DNA of 64,000 bases from an uncultured Xanthomonas sp. (GTDB taxonomy: Bacteria; Pseudomonadota; Gammaproteobacteria; Xanthomonadales; Xanthomonadaceae), in NCBI GenBank assembly GCA_943912265.1, contig CALTTS010000006.1:1-64000 (forward strand), written 5' to 3'. Position numbers and translations under genes: made by a program. This document shows, in pieces, positions 32,629 through 41,611 of the stretch (position 1 is its first letter; each line of letters starts with the position of its first letter). The notes beneath the pieces are model-generated. The model was not told the DNA's origin, searched no databases, and saw nothing but the letters and a program-made list of their open reading frames with translations.

Positions 32629-34929
32629 TCAGGGCAGCAGTTCGACTTCGTCCAGAACCCACAGGCCGTGCTCGGTGCCGCCGGTGAAACGGATGCACAG
32701 GTCGGTGGCGGCGGGAACTTCTTGCAGTGCGGCGGCGATGTCCGCAGGTCCCTGCGTCGTCGTCAGGGCCGGCAGCGCCGCACTGGCCACCACCGGGCCA
32801 TCGCAACTGCCGGAACGGATGTCGAGTTCGCCTTCGGGCGTGCGCGCGGGCAGGAAGCGCCGTTTCGCCAATTCCGCGGCCGTCAGCCGGAACGTGTAGG
32901 GCAGGCGTGCCGCACGCACGCGGACATGGTGCATGCCGGCCCCCGGTGCCGCCTGCCATTGCCAGCATGGCCCCATGATGTCGACGTTGTAGAGCGGTCG
33001 CTTGCCGTCGGCATCCGGGCTGCCGGCCAGCCGCAGGGCCGGGCCGGGGGCATTGGGACATGCCGCCATGCCGGTGTCTTCCCGGCGATGCAGCGAGGCC
33101 GCATCCACGTGCACATCGAGGCCCGCATCGTCCTCCAGCCGTCGATCGCCGGAGAAGACCGCAGCCCGGATGCGGGCGGGCATCGGCACGTCGAACGGGG
33201 CGGCATAGCGTTGCGAGGACGCGACCGGCACGCTGCCGTCGAGCGTGTAGCGGATGTCGTATTCCAGCGGCGTGGACAGCGAGACGGTGGCGCCTTTTCC
33301 GTCCGCGTCGGGCTTCGCGTCGGCGAGCACCTCGAACGGTGTGCGTGCATAGGCGATGCCCAGCCGGCGATAGCGCTGGAGCTGCACCGGCAGCCGCTGC
33401 AGGAAGTCGGCGTAATCCTTGCGCGAGGCGGGGCTCCAGCCGGTCTCGGCCGTGGCGGCCAGGCGCGGGAAAGTGTTGTGCTGGATGATGTCGAACGTGG
33501 TCAAGGCGCCGGTCCACATGTTCGACTGCAGCCCGAGTACGTGCGTCCGGTCTTTGGCATCCAGTTCCGCCGGCACCGGTTCGAATTCGTAGAACCGGCG
33601 CAGCGTGATCAGGGCGAGCCGGCCGAACGGCTCGTTGGGCGATGCGGTCTGCAGGTAGTCCAGATACATGTCGCGTGTGGGCGACATCACCACGTCGTGG
33701 CCCGAGCGGGCCGCCTGGATGCCGCCTTCGGTACCGCGCCAGGACATCACGGCGGCATTGGCGGGCAGGCGGCCGCCTTCGAGGATCTCATCCCAGCCGA
33801 TCAGGCGCTTGCCGTGGCGGGCCAGCGAATCGCCCATGCGGCCGATGAAATAGGACTGGAGCGCGTCGGCATCCTTGATGCCCAGTTCGCGCATGCGTGC
33901 CTGGATGCGGGGCGAGGCGTTCCACTGGTCCTTGATGGCCTCGTCGCCGCCGACGTGGATGAAGGGGCTCGGGAACAGGCCGGCGATTTCGCCCATCACC
34001 GTGTCGAGGAAGGCGAACGTCGATTCGTCGACGTTGAACAGGTTGGCGTGGATGCCGCGCTCGTTCGACACGGGGATGCGCTGGCCGCTCACGCCGAGCC
34101 GCTGGTAGGCCGCTATCGCCGCGGTGGCATGGCCGGGCATGTCGATTTCGGGAACGACGGTGATGTTGCGGCGTGCCGCATAGTCGACGATGTGGCGGAT
34201 CTGCGCCTGCGTATACCAACCGCATTCCGGCGGCGCGGCAGGATTCTCCGCCGAGGCCCGGCATCCGCCGGTGTGCGCCAGTTCCGGATAGGCGCGGATT
34301 TCCACGCGCCAGCCCTGATCGTCGCTCAGGTGCCAATGGAACACGTTGAGCTTGTGCAGTGCCATGGCGTCGAGCAGGGACTCGATTTCGGCGACGCTCT
34401 CGAAATGCCGCGCCGAGTCGAGCATGTAGCCGCGCCAGGCAAAGCGCGGTGCATCTTCGATCTTCAAGGCGGGAATGCGCACCTCGCCGGTGGCACCGTC
34501 CGGCGTGGCCAGTTGCCACAGTGTCACCGCACCATAGAACAGCCCACGCGCATCCGGCGCGCTGATCCGGATGCTGTCCGGGCCGACGACGAGCCGGTAA
34601 CTTTCGGGGGAGGCCTTGGCATCGAACGCCTGGGGTTCGACGCTCAGCAGCAGACCGTGCGAGGCGCGATTCACGCGCGTCAGGCGGATGCCGCGCTCGC
34701 GAGCGAGCAGGTTGTCCAGATAGTCGCCGACATGCGCCGCGTCGTCGCCACTGAACTGCATCTGCGTGCCGGTGCGCAGCAGGAAATTGCCGTCCTGCAT
34801 CGTGATCGAGGCGGGGGCCGGGATGAGGGCCGGCAGAGTGGCGGCACCGGCAACGGGGGCCAGCAATGCCAGCAGGCCCAGGACCATGCCGCGGACGCGG
34901 CGCGACTGAGTGGCGAACGGGATCGTCAT
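32629..34929 (-). CDS. Beta-N-acetylhexosaminidase, GH20 (copy 2)
   Basis: A secreted 766-residue paralogue of the GH20 at 25179-27566, with the same order of parts: signal peptide (VLGLLALLAPVAGAA), GH20b domain, barrel with FHWHLSDDQGWRVEI and catalytic D329-E330 in HVGGDEA, a chitobiase C-terminal domain (YTLDGSVPVASSQRYAAP) and a terminal beta-rich part ending LWVLDEVELLP. It lies 85 bp downstream of the TonB receptor gene, so it probably belongs to the nagK-receptor operon. Copy 2 may process material at the surface or in the periplasm as it enters through that receptor; this split of roles is inference. Confidence 0.93.
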   Translation of the reverse strand: MTIPFATQSRRVRGMVLGLLALLAPVAGAATLPALIPAPASITMQDGNFLLRTGTQMQFSGDDAAHVGDYLDNLLARERGIRLTRVNRASHGLLLSVEPQAFDAKASPESYRLVVGPDSIRISAPDARGLFYGAVTLWQLATPDGATGEVRIPALKIEDAPRFAWRGYMLDSARHFESVAEIESLLDAMALHKLNVFHWHLSDDQGWRVEIRAYPELAHTGGCRASAENPAAPPECGWYTQAQIRHIVDYAARRNITVVPEIDMPGHATAAIAAYQRLGVSGQRIPVSNERGIHANLFNVDESTFAFLDTVMGEIAGLFPSPFIHVGGDEAIKDQWNASPRIQARMRELGIKDADALQSYFIGRMGDSLARHGKRLIGWDEILEGGRLPANAAVMSWRGTEGGIQAARSGHDVVMSPTRDMYLDYLQTASPNEPFGRLALITLRRFYEFEPVPAELDAKDRTHVLGLQSNMWTGALTTFDIIQHNTFPRLAATAETGWSPASRKDYADFLQRLPVQLQRYRRLGIAYARTPFEVLADAKPDADGKGATVSLSTPLEYDIRYTLDGSVPVASSQRYAAPFDVPMPARIRAAVFSGDRRLEDDAGLDVHVDAASLHRREDTGMAACPNAPGPALRLAGSPDADGKRPLYNVDIMGPCWQWQAAPGAGMHHVRVRAARLPYTFRLTAAELAKRRFLPARTPEGELDIRSGSCDGPVVASAALPALTTTQGPADIAAALQEVPAATDLCIRFTGGTEHGLWVLDEVELLP

Positions 34930-35014
34930 GACGGGGCCTGCGCTTGGGACAATAGGGGCCTGAACGGGCCGGCCGCGGGACGGGAAAACCGTCCGCGGCC
35001 GGCCGGTGTCCACG

Positions 35015-37663
35015 TCAGAAGCTGACGTGGAGGTTCAGGTAATACTGCCGGCCATTCTCGTAGAAGGCATAAGGCAGGGCATTGCTGCCGATCTTGGTGT
35101 AGTACTTGTAGACCGGGTTGTTGAGGTTGAGCCCATCGAGCGAGAGGCTGAAGCGGTCGTTGAAGCGGTAGCTGACCGTGGCCGACAGCGAGCCGAACTG
35201 ATCCTGATAGAACGGATACGAGCGGCGCGGCCCGAAGTAGAACGCCGAGCGCCAGGTGTAGCTGACGCGTGCGCTCAGCTTGTCGCGCTCGAAGTAGCTG
35301 GACAGGTTGTAGGTGTTCTTCGAGGTGCCGAGCAGCGGCCCGCCGGTTTCGGTCTTGCCGTCCGCATAGGTGTAGTTGGCACTCAGGCCGAAACTGTCGC
35401 CGAGCGGCTGCTCGTAGGTCAGTTCCAGTCCCTTCACCGAAGCGTCGATGTTGTCCGGCGAGGACATCAGGTAGCTGGCATACACGTCGCTGCCTGCCGT
35501 GGCGCTTGCCGTCTGGTCCTTGTAGGTGGCCGTGCGGGTCTGCGGTGCGATGAAGTCCTTCATGTCCATGTAATAGACGCTGCCAGCAAGCAGGCCGCGG
35601 GGCATGAAATACCATTCCAGCGACAGGTCGTAGTTGGTGGAGATGATCGGCTTCAGGTTCGGATTGCCGCCGCTGCCGGTGTGGGTCAGGTCGGTCAGCG
35701 AAATGTAGCCGGCCAGGTCGGAGTAATCGGCGCGTGTCATCGTCTTCGACGAGGCGAAGCGGGCCACCACGTCGTCACTGACTTCGTACTTGAAGTTCAG
35801 GCTCGGCAGGAACTTGCCGTAGTTGTTGTCCACAGACACCGGAACGTAGCCACTGGCACTGGTGGTCGAGCTCTGGTTGTAGTTGTTCTCGCCGGTGGTG
35901 TGGACGTAACGCACACCGACGTTGCCGCTCCAGCGATCACCGGCGAAGTTGGCCTGCACGTAGGCTGCCGCGTTCTGCTCGTGCACACGATAGGCGGTCT
36001 GCCACGAGGTGGAACGCGTGGACAGAGTGCGGCTGATCGCGGCCAGCTGGCTTTCCGAGTAGTACCAGATGTCGGTCGGATAGCTGCCGCCGATGGCGCT
36101 GCCGAAGTCCCCGGGGTAATGGAGGCTGGAGGCCGGGAACGTGTAGCCGGAGAGTGCGCCGGTGGCCAGTTTCAGGTTGTAGCCGCCGTTGTTCTGGCGA
36201 GTGTGCTCGGCATAACGGACGCCGAAGTCCAAGGTCGAGAGCACGCCACTGTCGAAATAGAGTTCGCCGTCGGCGGAGAACCAGTCTTCCTTGTCCTTGG
36301 CATCGGAATCCTGCAGTCCGAACACGGCGGTGGACGAGGAATGGGCCAGCGAACTGTCCAGTGCGCCATTGCTGCCGACGTTCCAGTCCAGCGGCGAGGT
36401 GGTGCCGCCGAGAGACCAGCTGGCGCCGGCATCGGCATCCAGCGCCACTTCCAGCGCATCCTGGCTCGGAGTCTTGCCGTGGCCCTTGGTGGTGCCGCCT
36501 TCGAATTTGAACGACAGGCGATCAGAGGCTTGCCAGTCGGCATCCAGAGCCAGATAGCCGCTGTCCGATTCCGAGACGCGCGAGATCTGGTCGTAGACCG
36601 TGAACGGGATGCCGCCGCTGGTGGCCGGATAGACCGCATTGGTGAGTACGCCGTTGCGCAACGTGTACGAGTTGGGTACCTGCGTGGTGGCGAACTTGCT
36701 CGACCACAGCATGTAATTGCGGTTGTAATTGTTCGCGTTCAGCTTGGAGTAGAAGCCGTTCAGATCCAAGGTGAGCGTGTCGGTGGGCTTGTACTGGATG
36801 TCGAACGTGCCGCCCTTTCTCTCGCGTTTCTGGGTGAACAGGGTGGTGCCGATCAGGTTCGGGTAATAGGCGCCTGCCAGATTGGGATCGGCCAATGCGG
36901 CGGTCGAGGTGGCGGAAATCTGGCCATAACCGCCGACGACTTCCTGGCCGTCGCGGCGCAGGCTGCGGCTCTCGTGGAAGGCTTGGACCAGAATGCCGAG
37001 GTCGCCATCTGCGTTTTTCCAGTTCATCAGGCCGCTGAACTGCGGTTCCGTCTTGCCCGGGAGGTCCGAGTAGACGGCGCCCAGCGTGGCCTCGCCGGTG
37101 AAGTCCTTTTTGAAGTCCAGCGGCTTGCGGGTGCGGATGTCGATGGTGCCCGCGGCACCGCCTTCCACCAGCTTGGCCTGCGAGCCCTTGTTGACGACGA
37201 CCTGATCCACGATTTCGGCCGGGAACAGGGCATAGCTGACGCTGCGGCCGACGTTGCTGGTCTGGTTGGTGACCAGCCAGTCGCCGGTGCCGACAAGATG
37301 GCCATTGACCAGCGTTTGGGTAAGGCTGGCCGACGTGCCGCGCATGCTCACACGCTCGCTTTCGTCGAAGCCGCCCTCGCTGCCGCCGGATGCGCCTACG
37401 TTGATGCCGGCCACGCGCTGCAGCGTGTCAGCAACGTTCTTGGCCGGCAGCTTGCCGATGTCCTCGGAGCTGACGACCTCGACGTGGGCGGCGGCTTCGC
37501 GCTTGCCGTCGAGGGATTTTTGCACGCTGCCGCGGATGCCGACCACGCTGACCGTGTCCAGGTCGGTGGCGTCCTGCTTGGGGGCTTCCTGTGCGTGGAC
37601 CTGCAGCGAGAAGCCCAGGCAAGTGACGATGGCGGTGGATAGTGCGGACTTGCGGTAGTTCAT
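35015..37663 (-). CDS. TonB-dependent receptor, Xanth/Caul type, amino-sugar uptake
   Basis: An 882-residue outer-membrane receptor. The signal peptide (to VHA|QEAPK) is followed by the plug start VSVVGIRGSVQKSLDGKR and VVSSEDIGKLPAKNVADTLQRVAGIN (read in two parts), hallmarks of the TonB-Xanth-Caul family tied to carbohydrate uptake. The barrel ends LNLHVSF with terminal Phe. GGAGAG lies 5 bases before the ATG. Because it sits between nagK and a GH20, likely cargo is chitin-oligosaccharides, GlcNAc or muropeptide fragments; the sequence alone does not tell which. Confidence 0.9.
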   Translation of the reverse strand: MNYRKSALSTAIVTCLGFSLQVHAQEAPKQDATDLDTVSVVGIRGSVQKSLDGKREAAAHVEVVSSEDIGKLPAKNVADTLQRVAGINVGASGGSEGGFDESERVSMRGTSASLTQTLVNGHLVGTGDWLVTNQTSNVGRSVSYALFPAEIVDQVVVNKGSQAKLVEGGAAGTIDIRTRKPLDFKKDFTGEATLGAVYSDLPGKTEPQFSGLMNWKNADGDLGILVQAFHESRSLRRDGQEVVGGYGQISATSTAALADPNLAGAYYPNLIGTTLFTQKRERKGGTFDIQYKPTDTLTLDLNGFYSKLNANNYNRNYMLWSSKFATTQVPNSYTLRNGVLTNAVYPATSGGIPFTVYDQISRVSESDSGYLALDADWQASDRLSFKFEGGTTKGHGKTPSQDALEVALDADAGASWSLGGTTSPLDWNVGSNGALDSSLAHSSSTAVFGLQDSDAKDKEDWFSADGELYFDSGVLSTLDFGVRYAEHTRQNNGGYNLKLATGALSGYTFPASSLHYPGDFGSAIGGSYPTDIWYYSESQLAAISRTLSTRSTSWQTAYRVHEQNAAAYVQANFAGDRWSGNVGVRYVHTTGENNYNQSSTTSASGYVPVSVDNNYGKFLPSLNFKYEVSDDVVARFASSKTMTRADYSDLAGYISLTDLTHTGSGGNPNLKPIISTNYDLSLEWYFMPRGLLAGSVYYMDMKDFIAPQTRTATYKDQTASATAGSDVYASYLMSSPDNIDASVKGLELTYEQPLGDSFGLSANYTYADGKTETGGPLLGTSKNTYNLSSYFERDKLSARVSYTWRSAFYFGPRRSYPFYQDQFGSLSATVSYRFNDRFSLSLDGLNLNNPVYKYYTKIGSNALPYAFYENGRQYYLNLHVSF

Positions 37664-37768
37664 GATGTCTCTCCCATCATTGGCTACTACGGGTTGGAAT
37701 CCGGTTCCGCGGGTGCGGGCCGGGCAGGTGGACCATTCGCCCGGCAGCGCTGGCCCGGGCACAGCACA

Positions 37769-38848
37769 TCAGTGTTGAAGCCGTTGGCCGAGATACCAGT
37801 TGGCGGCGCCGATGACGCCCAGTTGCCCGTGCTCGACCAGCTTCACGGGAATGCGTTCCAGCGCTTCGCGCATGCCGCCCTTGTTGAGGAAGCGTTCGAC
37901 GAAACCGCTGTTGATGAGGAAATCGCGGATTTGCGGCAGGATGCCGCCGGCCAGGTACACGCCGCCCCGGATGCCGTAGGCGAGGGCGAGGTCGCCGACC
38001 GTGCTGCCGAGCAGGCCGCAGAACACGTCGAGTGCCTCGCTTGCGAGGGCATCTTCGTCGGCGAGCGCGGCGGCGGTGATGTCGCCGGGCGTGGTTTGGT
38101 GGGGCGCCGCGCCGCGCATCTCGCACAAGGCCAGGTACAGATGCAGCAGGCCGGGGCCGGACAGCGCGTGCTCGTTGGGCACATGGGCGCGGTTGCGCAG
38201 CCAGTGGCGCAGGATGTCCAGCTCCACGTCGTTGCCCGCGGCCAGCGCGGATTGGCCGGCTTCGGTGGGCAGCACCACCGGGCCGGAGCGGGTCGGGATC
38301 CACACCGCAGCGCCCAGCCCGGTGCCGGGGCCGACGATCAGGATCGGGCCGGCAGGTGTTGCCGGCGCCTCCGGGCCGGCAAGCTGCAGCACCTCGCTGG
38401 CATCCACCTGCGCGGCGGCGTAGGCCACGGCCTCGAAATCGTTGACCAGACGCAATTCGTCCAGCCCGGTGCGGGCACGCACGTCGGCCAGCGACAGTGG
38501 CCACGGCAGGTTGTTGGTGATGACCGTGCCGTCCTCGATCGCATAACCGGCACTGGCGATCACGCCTTCGCGGATGGGGGCGCCATCGAGTTTGGAAAGG
38601 AAATGTCCAACGATGTCAGCAAGGCTCGCGTAATCGGCGCAGCGGTATTTGCGGTAACCGAGAAGCGTGACCTGCGCGTCGGCGGCATGTCCCGCGCGGA
38701 CCTGCGCGATGCGGACGTGCGTGCCGCCGACATCGGCCGCGATGAACGAGCGTTCCGCGGCGATCGATCCGGATGGCAATGGGCTGGCGATGGCGGCCAC
38801 GCAGTCTCCCGAGCATGTTTCTGGTTGGCGGACCGGCACGGCGGCCAT
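37769..38848 (-). CDS. nagK: Glucokinase-family N-acetylglucosamine kinase
   Basis: A 359-residue sugar kinase of the bacterial glucokinase (Glk, non-ROK) family. The phosphate-1 loop is AADVGGTHVRIAQV; the second binding segment is GPGTGLGAAVW; GGVYLAGGILPQI is the adenosine segment. In xanthomonads such kinases phosphorylate incoming GlcNAc, which suits the MFS symporter encoded divergently. About 30 residues precede the kinase fold, so the true start may be an internal codon. First gene of the minus-strand nagK-receptor-GH20 series. Activity on MurNAc is possible but unproven. Confidence 0.85.
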   Translation of the reverse strand: MAAVPVRQPETCSGDCVAAIASPLPSGSIAAERSFIAADVGGTHVRIAQVRAGHAADAQVTLLGYRKYRCADYASLADIVGHFLSKLDGAPIREGVIASAGYAIEDGTVITNNLPWPLSLADVRARTGLDELRLVNDFEAVAYAAAQVDASEVLQLAGPEAPATPAGPILIVGPGTGLGAAVWIPTRSGPVVLPTEAGQSALAAGNDVELDILRHWLRNRAHVPNEHALSGPGLLHLYLALCEMRGAAPHQTTPGDITAAALADEDALASEALDVFCGLLGSTVGDLALAYGIRGGVYLAGGILPQIRDFLINSGFVERFLNKGGMREALERIPVKLVEHGQLGVIGAANWYLGQRLQH

Positions 38849-38876
38849 CCGTCTGCGGCCGAGTTTGGCAAGCTAA

Positions 38877-38890
38877 TGACAACGATTGCA
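38877..38890. promoter_or_regulatory. Degenerate operator between nagK and nagP
   Basis: TGACAACGATTGCA matches 11 of 14 positions of the extended palindrome TGACAACGTTGTCA at 31286-31299 (allowing T at the first base). It lies about 30 bases upstream of the nagK start, where a repressor of nagK would be expected. Confidence 0.4.
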
Positions 38891-39070
38891 ATACCCATGC
38901 GTCAAATTTCCATCCGGGTGTGCCGGCCCCGGGATGCCGCACGGGCGCACCTGGCGGACGCGGGCGATGCCGCCCATGTCGCTGATTTGCCCGGAAATGC
39001 GGTAAATCCGCTTTGCCCACAAGGGGTTCCATGCACAGCCGGTCGTTGGCGATGGTTCCGGATGAAAGGC

Positions 39071-39112
39071 TTGACAAGGCTCCGGCATTGCGGCGAAGAA
39101 TGTGACAACGAT
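39071..39112 (+). promoter_or_regulatory. Possible nagP promoter with half operator
   Basis: TTGACA at 39071-39076 and a weak -10 (AAGAAT, 39096-39101, 19-bp spacing) precede GACAACGAT at about 39104-39112, the left half of the palindrome. The rest of 38849-39194 (346 bp) shows no gene. Confidence 0.35.
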
Positions 39113-39194
39113 GGATCCGGGGCGATGTCCCGCGAGACATCCGGCTTGCCGACACACCATTTGCCCGTCTGCGGGCCTACTCGGGATACCTTCG

Positions 39195-40496
39195 ATGACC
39201 GTTCCCACCGCCGTCGCCGCGTCGCGCACCAACCCGGCGTCGTCCATCGCCATCGTCGGCGTGCTGTTTTTCGTGATCGGCTTCTTCACATGGGTCAACG
39301 GGCCACTGATCACCTTCGTGCGGCTGGCCTTCGATCTGGACGAGGTCAATGCCTTCCTCGTGCTGATGGTGTTCTACCTGTCCTATTTCTTCTTCGCATT
39401 GCCTGCCTCGTGGATCCTCAAGCGCACCGGCATGAAGAAGGGGCTCGCATTGAGCCTAGTGGTGATGGCGGCGGGGGCGGCGATGTTCGGCCAGTTCTCC
39501 ACCCAGCGCTGGTATCCGGGGGCGTTGACCGGCCTGTTCGTGATCGGCAGCAGCCTGGCCTTGCTGCAGACGGCGGTGAACCCGTATATCAGCATTCTGG
39601 GCCCGCACGAGAGCGCGGCGCGGCGCATCGCGCTGATGGGCATCTGCAACAAGATCGCGGGCATCCTCGCGCCACTGCTGATCGGCACGCTGGTGCTGCA
39701 CGGCATCGGCGACCTGTCGGCGCAGGTGGCCGATGCGGACCCCGCGACCAAGGCCGTCCTGCTCGACCGGTTTGCCGCCAAGATCCATGCCCCCTACCTG
39801 ACGATGGCCGGCATCGTGCTGGTGCTGGCCATCGGCGTGCTGTTCTCGCCGTTGCCTGAGTTGAAACCGTCCGAAGTCAACACCGGCGCCGGTGCGTCGG
39901 GTGCGGGCAAGGCCGGCGAGCGCACCAGCATCTTCCAGTTTCCGCACCTGTGGCTGGGCGTGCTGTGTCTGTTCGTCTACGTGGGCGTGGAGGTGATGGC
40001 CGGCGATGCCATCGGCACCTACGGCCACGGCTTCGACCTGCCGCTGGACCAGACCAAGGTGTTTACCTCGTTCACGCTGGGCGCGATGCTGGCCGGCTAT
40101 CTGGCCGGCCTGGTGCTGATCCCGCGTTTCGTGTCGCAGGAGCGCTGGCTCAGCGTGTCTGCCGTGCTCGGCGTGCTGTTCTCCGTCGGCGCATTGCTGA
40201 CGCACGGCTACGTGTCGGTGGGTTTCGTCGCCGCGCTCGGGTTTGCCAACGCGATGATGTGGCCGGCGATCTTCCCGCTGGCGATCCGCGGGCTGGGCCG
40301 CTTCACCGAAACCGGCTCGGCGCTGCTGGTGATGGGCATTGCCGGCGGCGCGGTGATCCCGCCGCTGTTCGCGCTGCTCAAGCAGCACTTCGATTTCCAG
40401 TGGGTGTTCGCCGCCTTGATGGTGCCGTGCTACCTGTACATCCTGTTCTACTCGCTGCGCGGCCACCGCGTCGGGCAGGCCGGGGCGGGGCAGTGA
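39195..40496 (+). CDS. nagP: N-acetylglucosamine MFS transporter (FucP family)
   Basis: A 433-residue inner-membrane sugar:H+ symporter with 12 predicted helices. The FucP/NagP signature is visible as FFTWVNGPLITFVRLAFDL, then LQTAVNPYISILGP and NKIAGILAPLLIGT. It would bring free GlcNAc into the cytoplasm for NagK. The ATG at 39195 is the family-like start (MTVPTAV); earlier in-frame codons belong to leader DNA. It heads the operon nagP-nagQ-nagB-nagA-nagX, in which genes are 7 to 10 bp apart or overlap. Confidence 0.92.
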   Translation: MTVPTAVAASRTNPASSIAIVGVLFFVIGFFTWVNGPLITFVRLAFDLDEVNAFLVLMVFYLSYFFFALPASWILKRTGMKKGLALSLVVMAAGAAMFGQFSTQRWYPGALTGLFVIGSSLALLQTAVNPYISILGPHESAARRIALMGICNKIAGILAPLLIGTLVLHGIGDLSAQVADADPATKAVLLDRFAAKIHAPYLTMAGIVLVLAIGVLFSPLPELKPSEVNTGAGASGAGKAGERTSIFQFPHLWLGVLCLFVYVGVEVMAGDAIGTYGHGFDLPLDQTKVFTSFTLGAMLAGYLAGLVLIPRFVSQERWLSVSAVLGVLFSVGALLTHGYVSVGFVAALGFANAMMWPAIFPLAIRGLGRFTETGSALLVMGIAGGAVIPPLFALLKQHFDFQWVFAALMVPCYLYILFYSLRGHRVGQAGAGQ

Positions 40497-40503
40497 TTCG
40501 GGC

Positions 40504-41601
40504 ATGATGGACGGCACTTCCCCCAGCCCGATGAATCCCATGCGCAGACCCACCATCAAGGACGTGGCCGAACTGGCCAAGGTCTCGCTCAAGACCGTCT
40601 CGCGCGTCATCAACAACGAGCCTTCGGTGATGCAGGCCACGCGCGCGCGCGTGCTGCGCGCCATCGCCGACCTCGACTACGAACCGGACCCGTCCGCGCG
40701 CAACCTGCGCAGCGGCACGCCGTTCGTGATCGGGCTGGTGTACGACAACCCCAACCCGTACCACATCATCGCCATCCAGAACGGCGTGCTGTCGGCGTGC
40801 CGGGAAACCGGCTTCGGCCTGCAGATCCATCCCTGCGACTCCAGTTCGCCGCTGCTGGCCGAGGAGCTGGGCGAATGGGCGCAGCGCTCGCGCCTGGCCG
40901 GCATGGTGCTGACCGCGCCGATGTCCGAGCGGGCCGACCTGATCGCCGCGCTGCGCGCGCGCAACGTGCCGGTGGTGCGCATCGTGGCCGCATCGGAAGA
41001 CCCGGCCGACGGGCCGTGCGTGTTCGTCAACGACAACGATGCCGCCTACGAAGTCACCGAGCACCTGATCCAGCTGGGCCACCAGCGCATCGGGTTTTTG
41101 TGGGGCGGGCAGTCGCATCGTTCCAGCACCGAGCGCTACCTCGGCTACGAGCGCGCGCTGCGCGATTACGGCATCGAGCCGGACAAGCATCTGGTGGTAC
41201 AGGGCGACTACACCTTCGATGACGGTTTCCGCGGCGCGCGCCGCCTGCTGGCGCTGCGCGACCCGCCGACCGCGATCTTCGGTTCCAACGACGAGATCGC
41301 CGCCGGCGTGCTGGCGGCGGCCAAGTCGGCCGGCATGAACGTGCCCTACGACCTGTCCATCGCCGGTTTCGAGGACAGCCCGTTCTCCAAGCAGTCCTGG
41401 CCGCCGCTGACCACCGCCAAGCAGGCCACCGAGGACATGGCGCGCCATGCCGCGCGCCTGCTGATCGGCAGCCTGCGCCAAGATGCCTACGACGAGCAGG
41501 CCGGCGCATTGCAGAACCGAGGCTTCACCCCGCAGTTGGTGGTGCGCGGCTCCACCGCGCCGGTGCAGCCGCGGCCGACACGACTTCCCGCTTCCGACTA
41601 A
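40504..41601 (+). CDS. nagQ: LacI-family regulator of N-acetylglucosamine use
   Basis: A 365-residue LacI-type repressor: helix-turn-helix TIKDVAELAKVSLKTVSRV at about 17-35, hinge region with YEPDPSARNLRSG, and a periplasmic-binding-like effector domain (GLVYDNPNPYHIIAIQNG, FGSNDEIAAGVL, GFEDSPFSKQSWPPLTT). Its place inside the nag operon and the LacI-like palindromes nearby identify it as the local repressor; the inducer is probably GlcNAc-6-phosphate or a related sugar phosphate. The start is uncertain (ATGs at 40504, 40507, 40531, 40540). Confidence 0.88.
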   Translation: MMDGTSPSPMNPMRRPTIKDVAELAKVSLKTVSRVINNEPSVMQATRARVLRAIADLDYEPDPSARNLRSGTPFVIGLVYDNPNPYHIIAIQNGVLSACRETGFGLQIHPCDSSSPLLAEELGEWAQRSRLAGMVLTAPMSERADLIAALRARNVPVVRIVAASEDPADGPCVFVNDNDAAYEVTEHLIQLGHQRIGFLWGGQSHRSSTERYLGYERALRDYGIEPDKHLVVQGDYTFDDGFRGARRLLALRDPPTAIFGSNDEIAAGVLAAAKSAGMNVPYDLSIAGFEDSPFSKQSWPPLTTAKQATEDMARHAARLLIGSLRQDAYDEQAGALQNRGFTPQLVVRGSTAPVQPRPTRLPASD

Positions 41602-41611
41602 GACCCCCACG

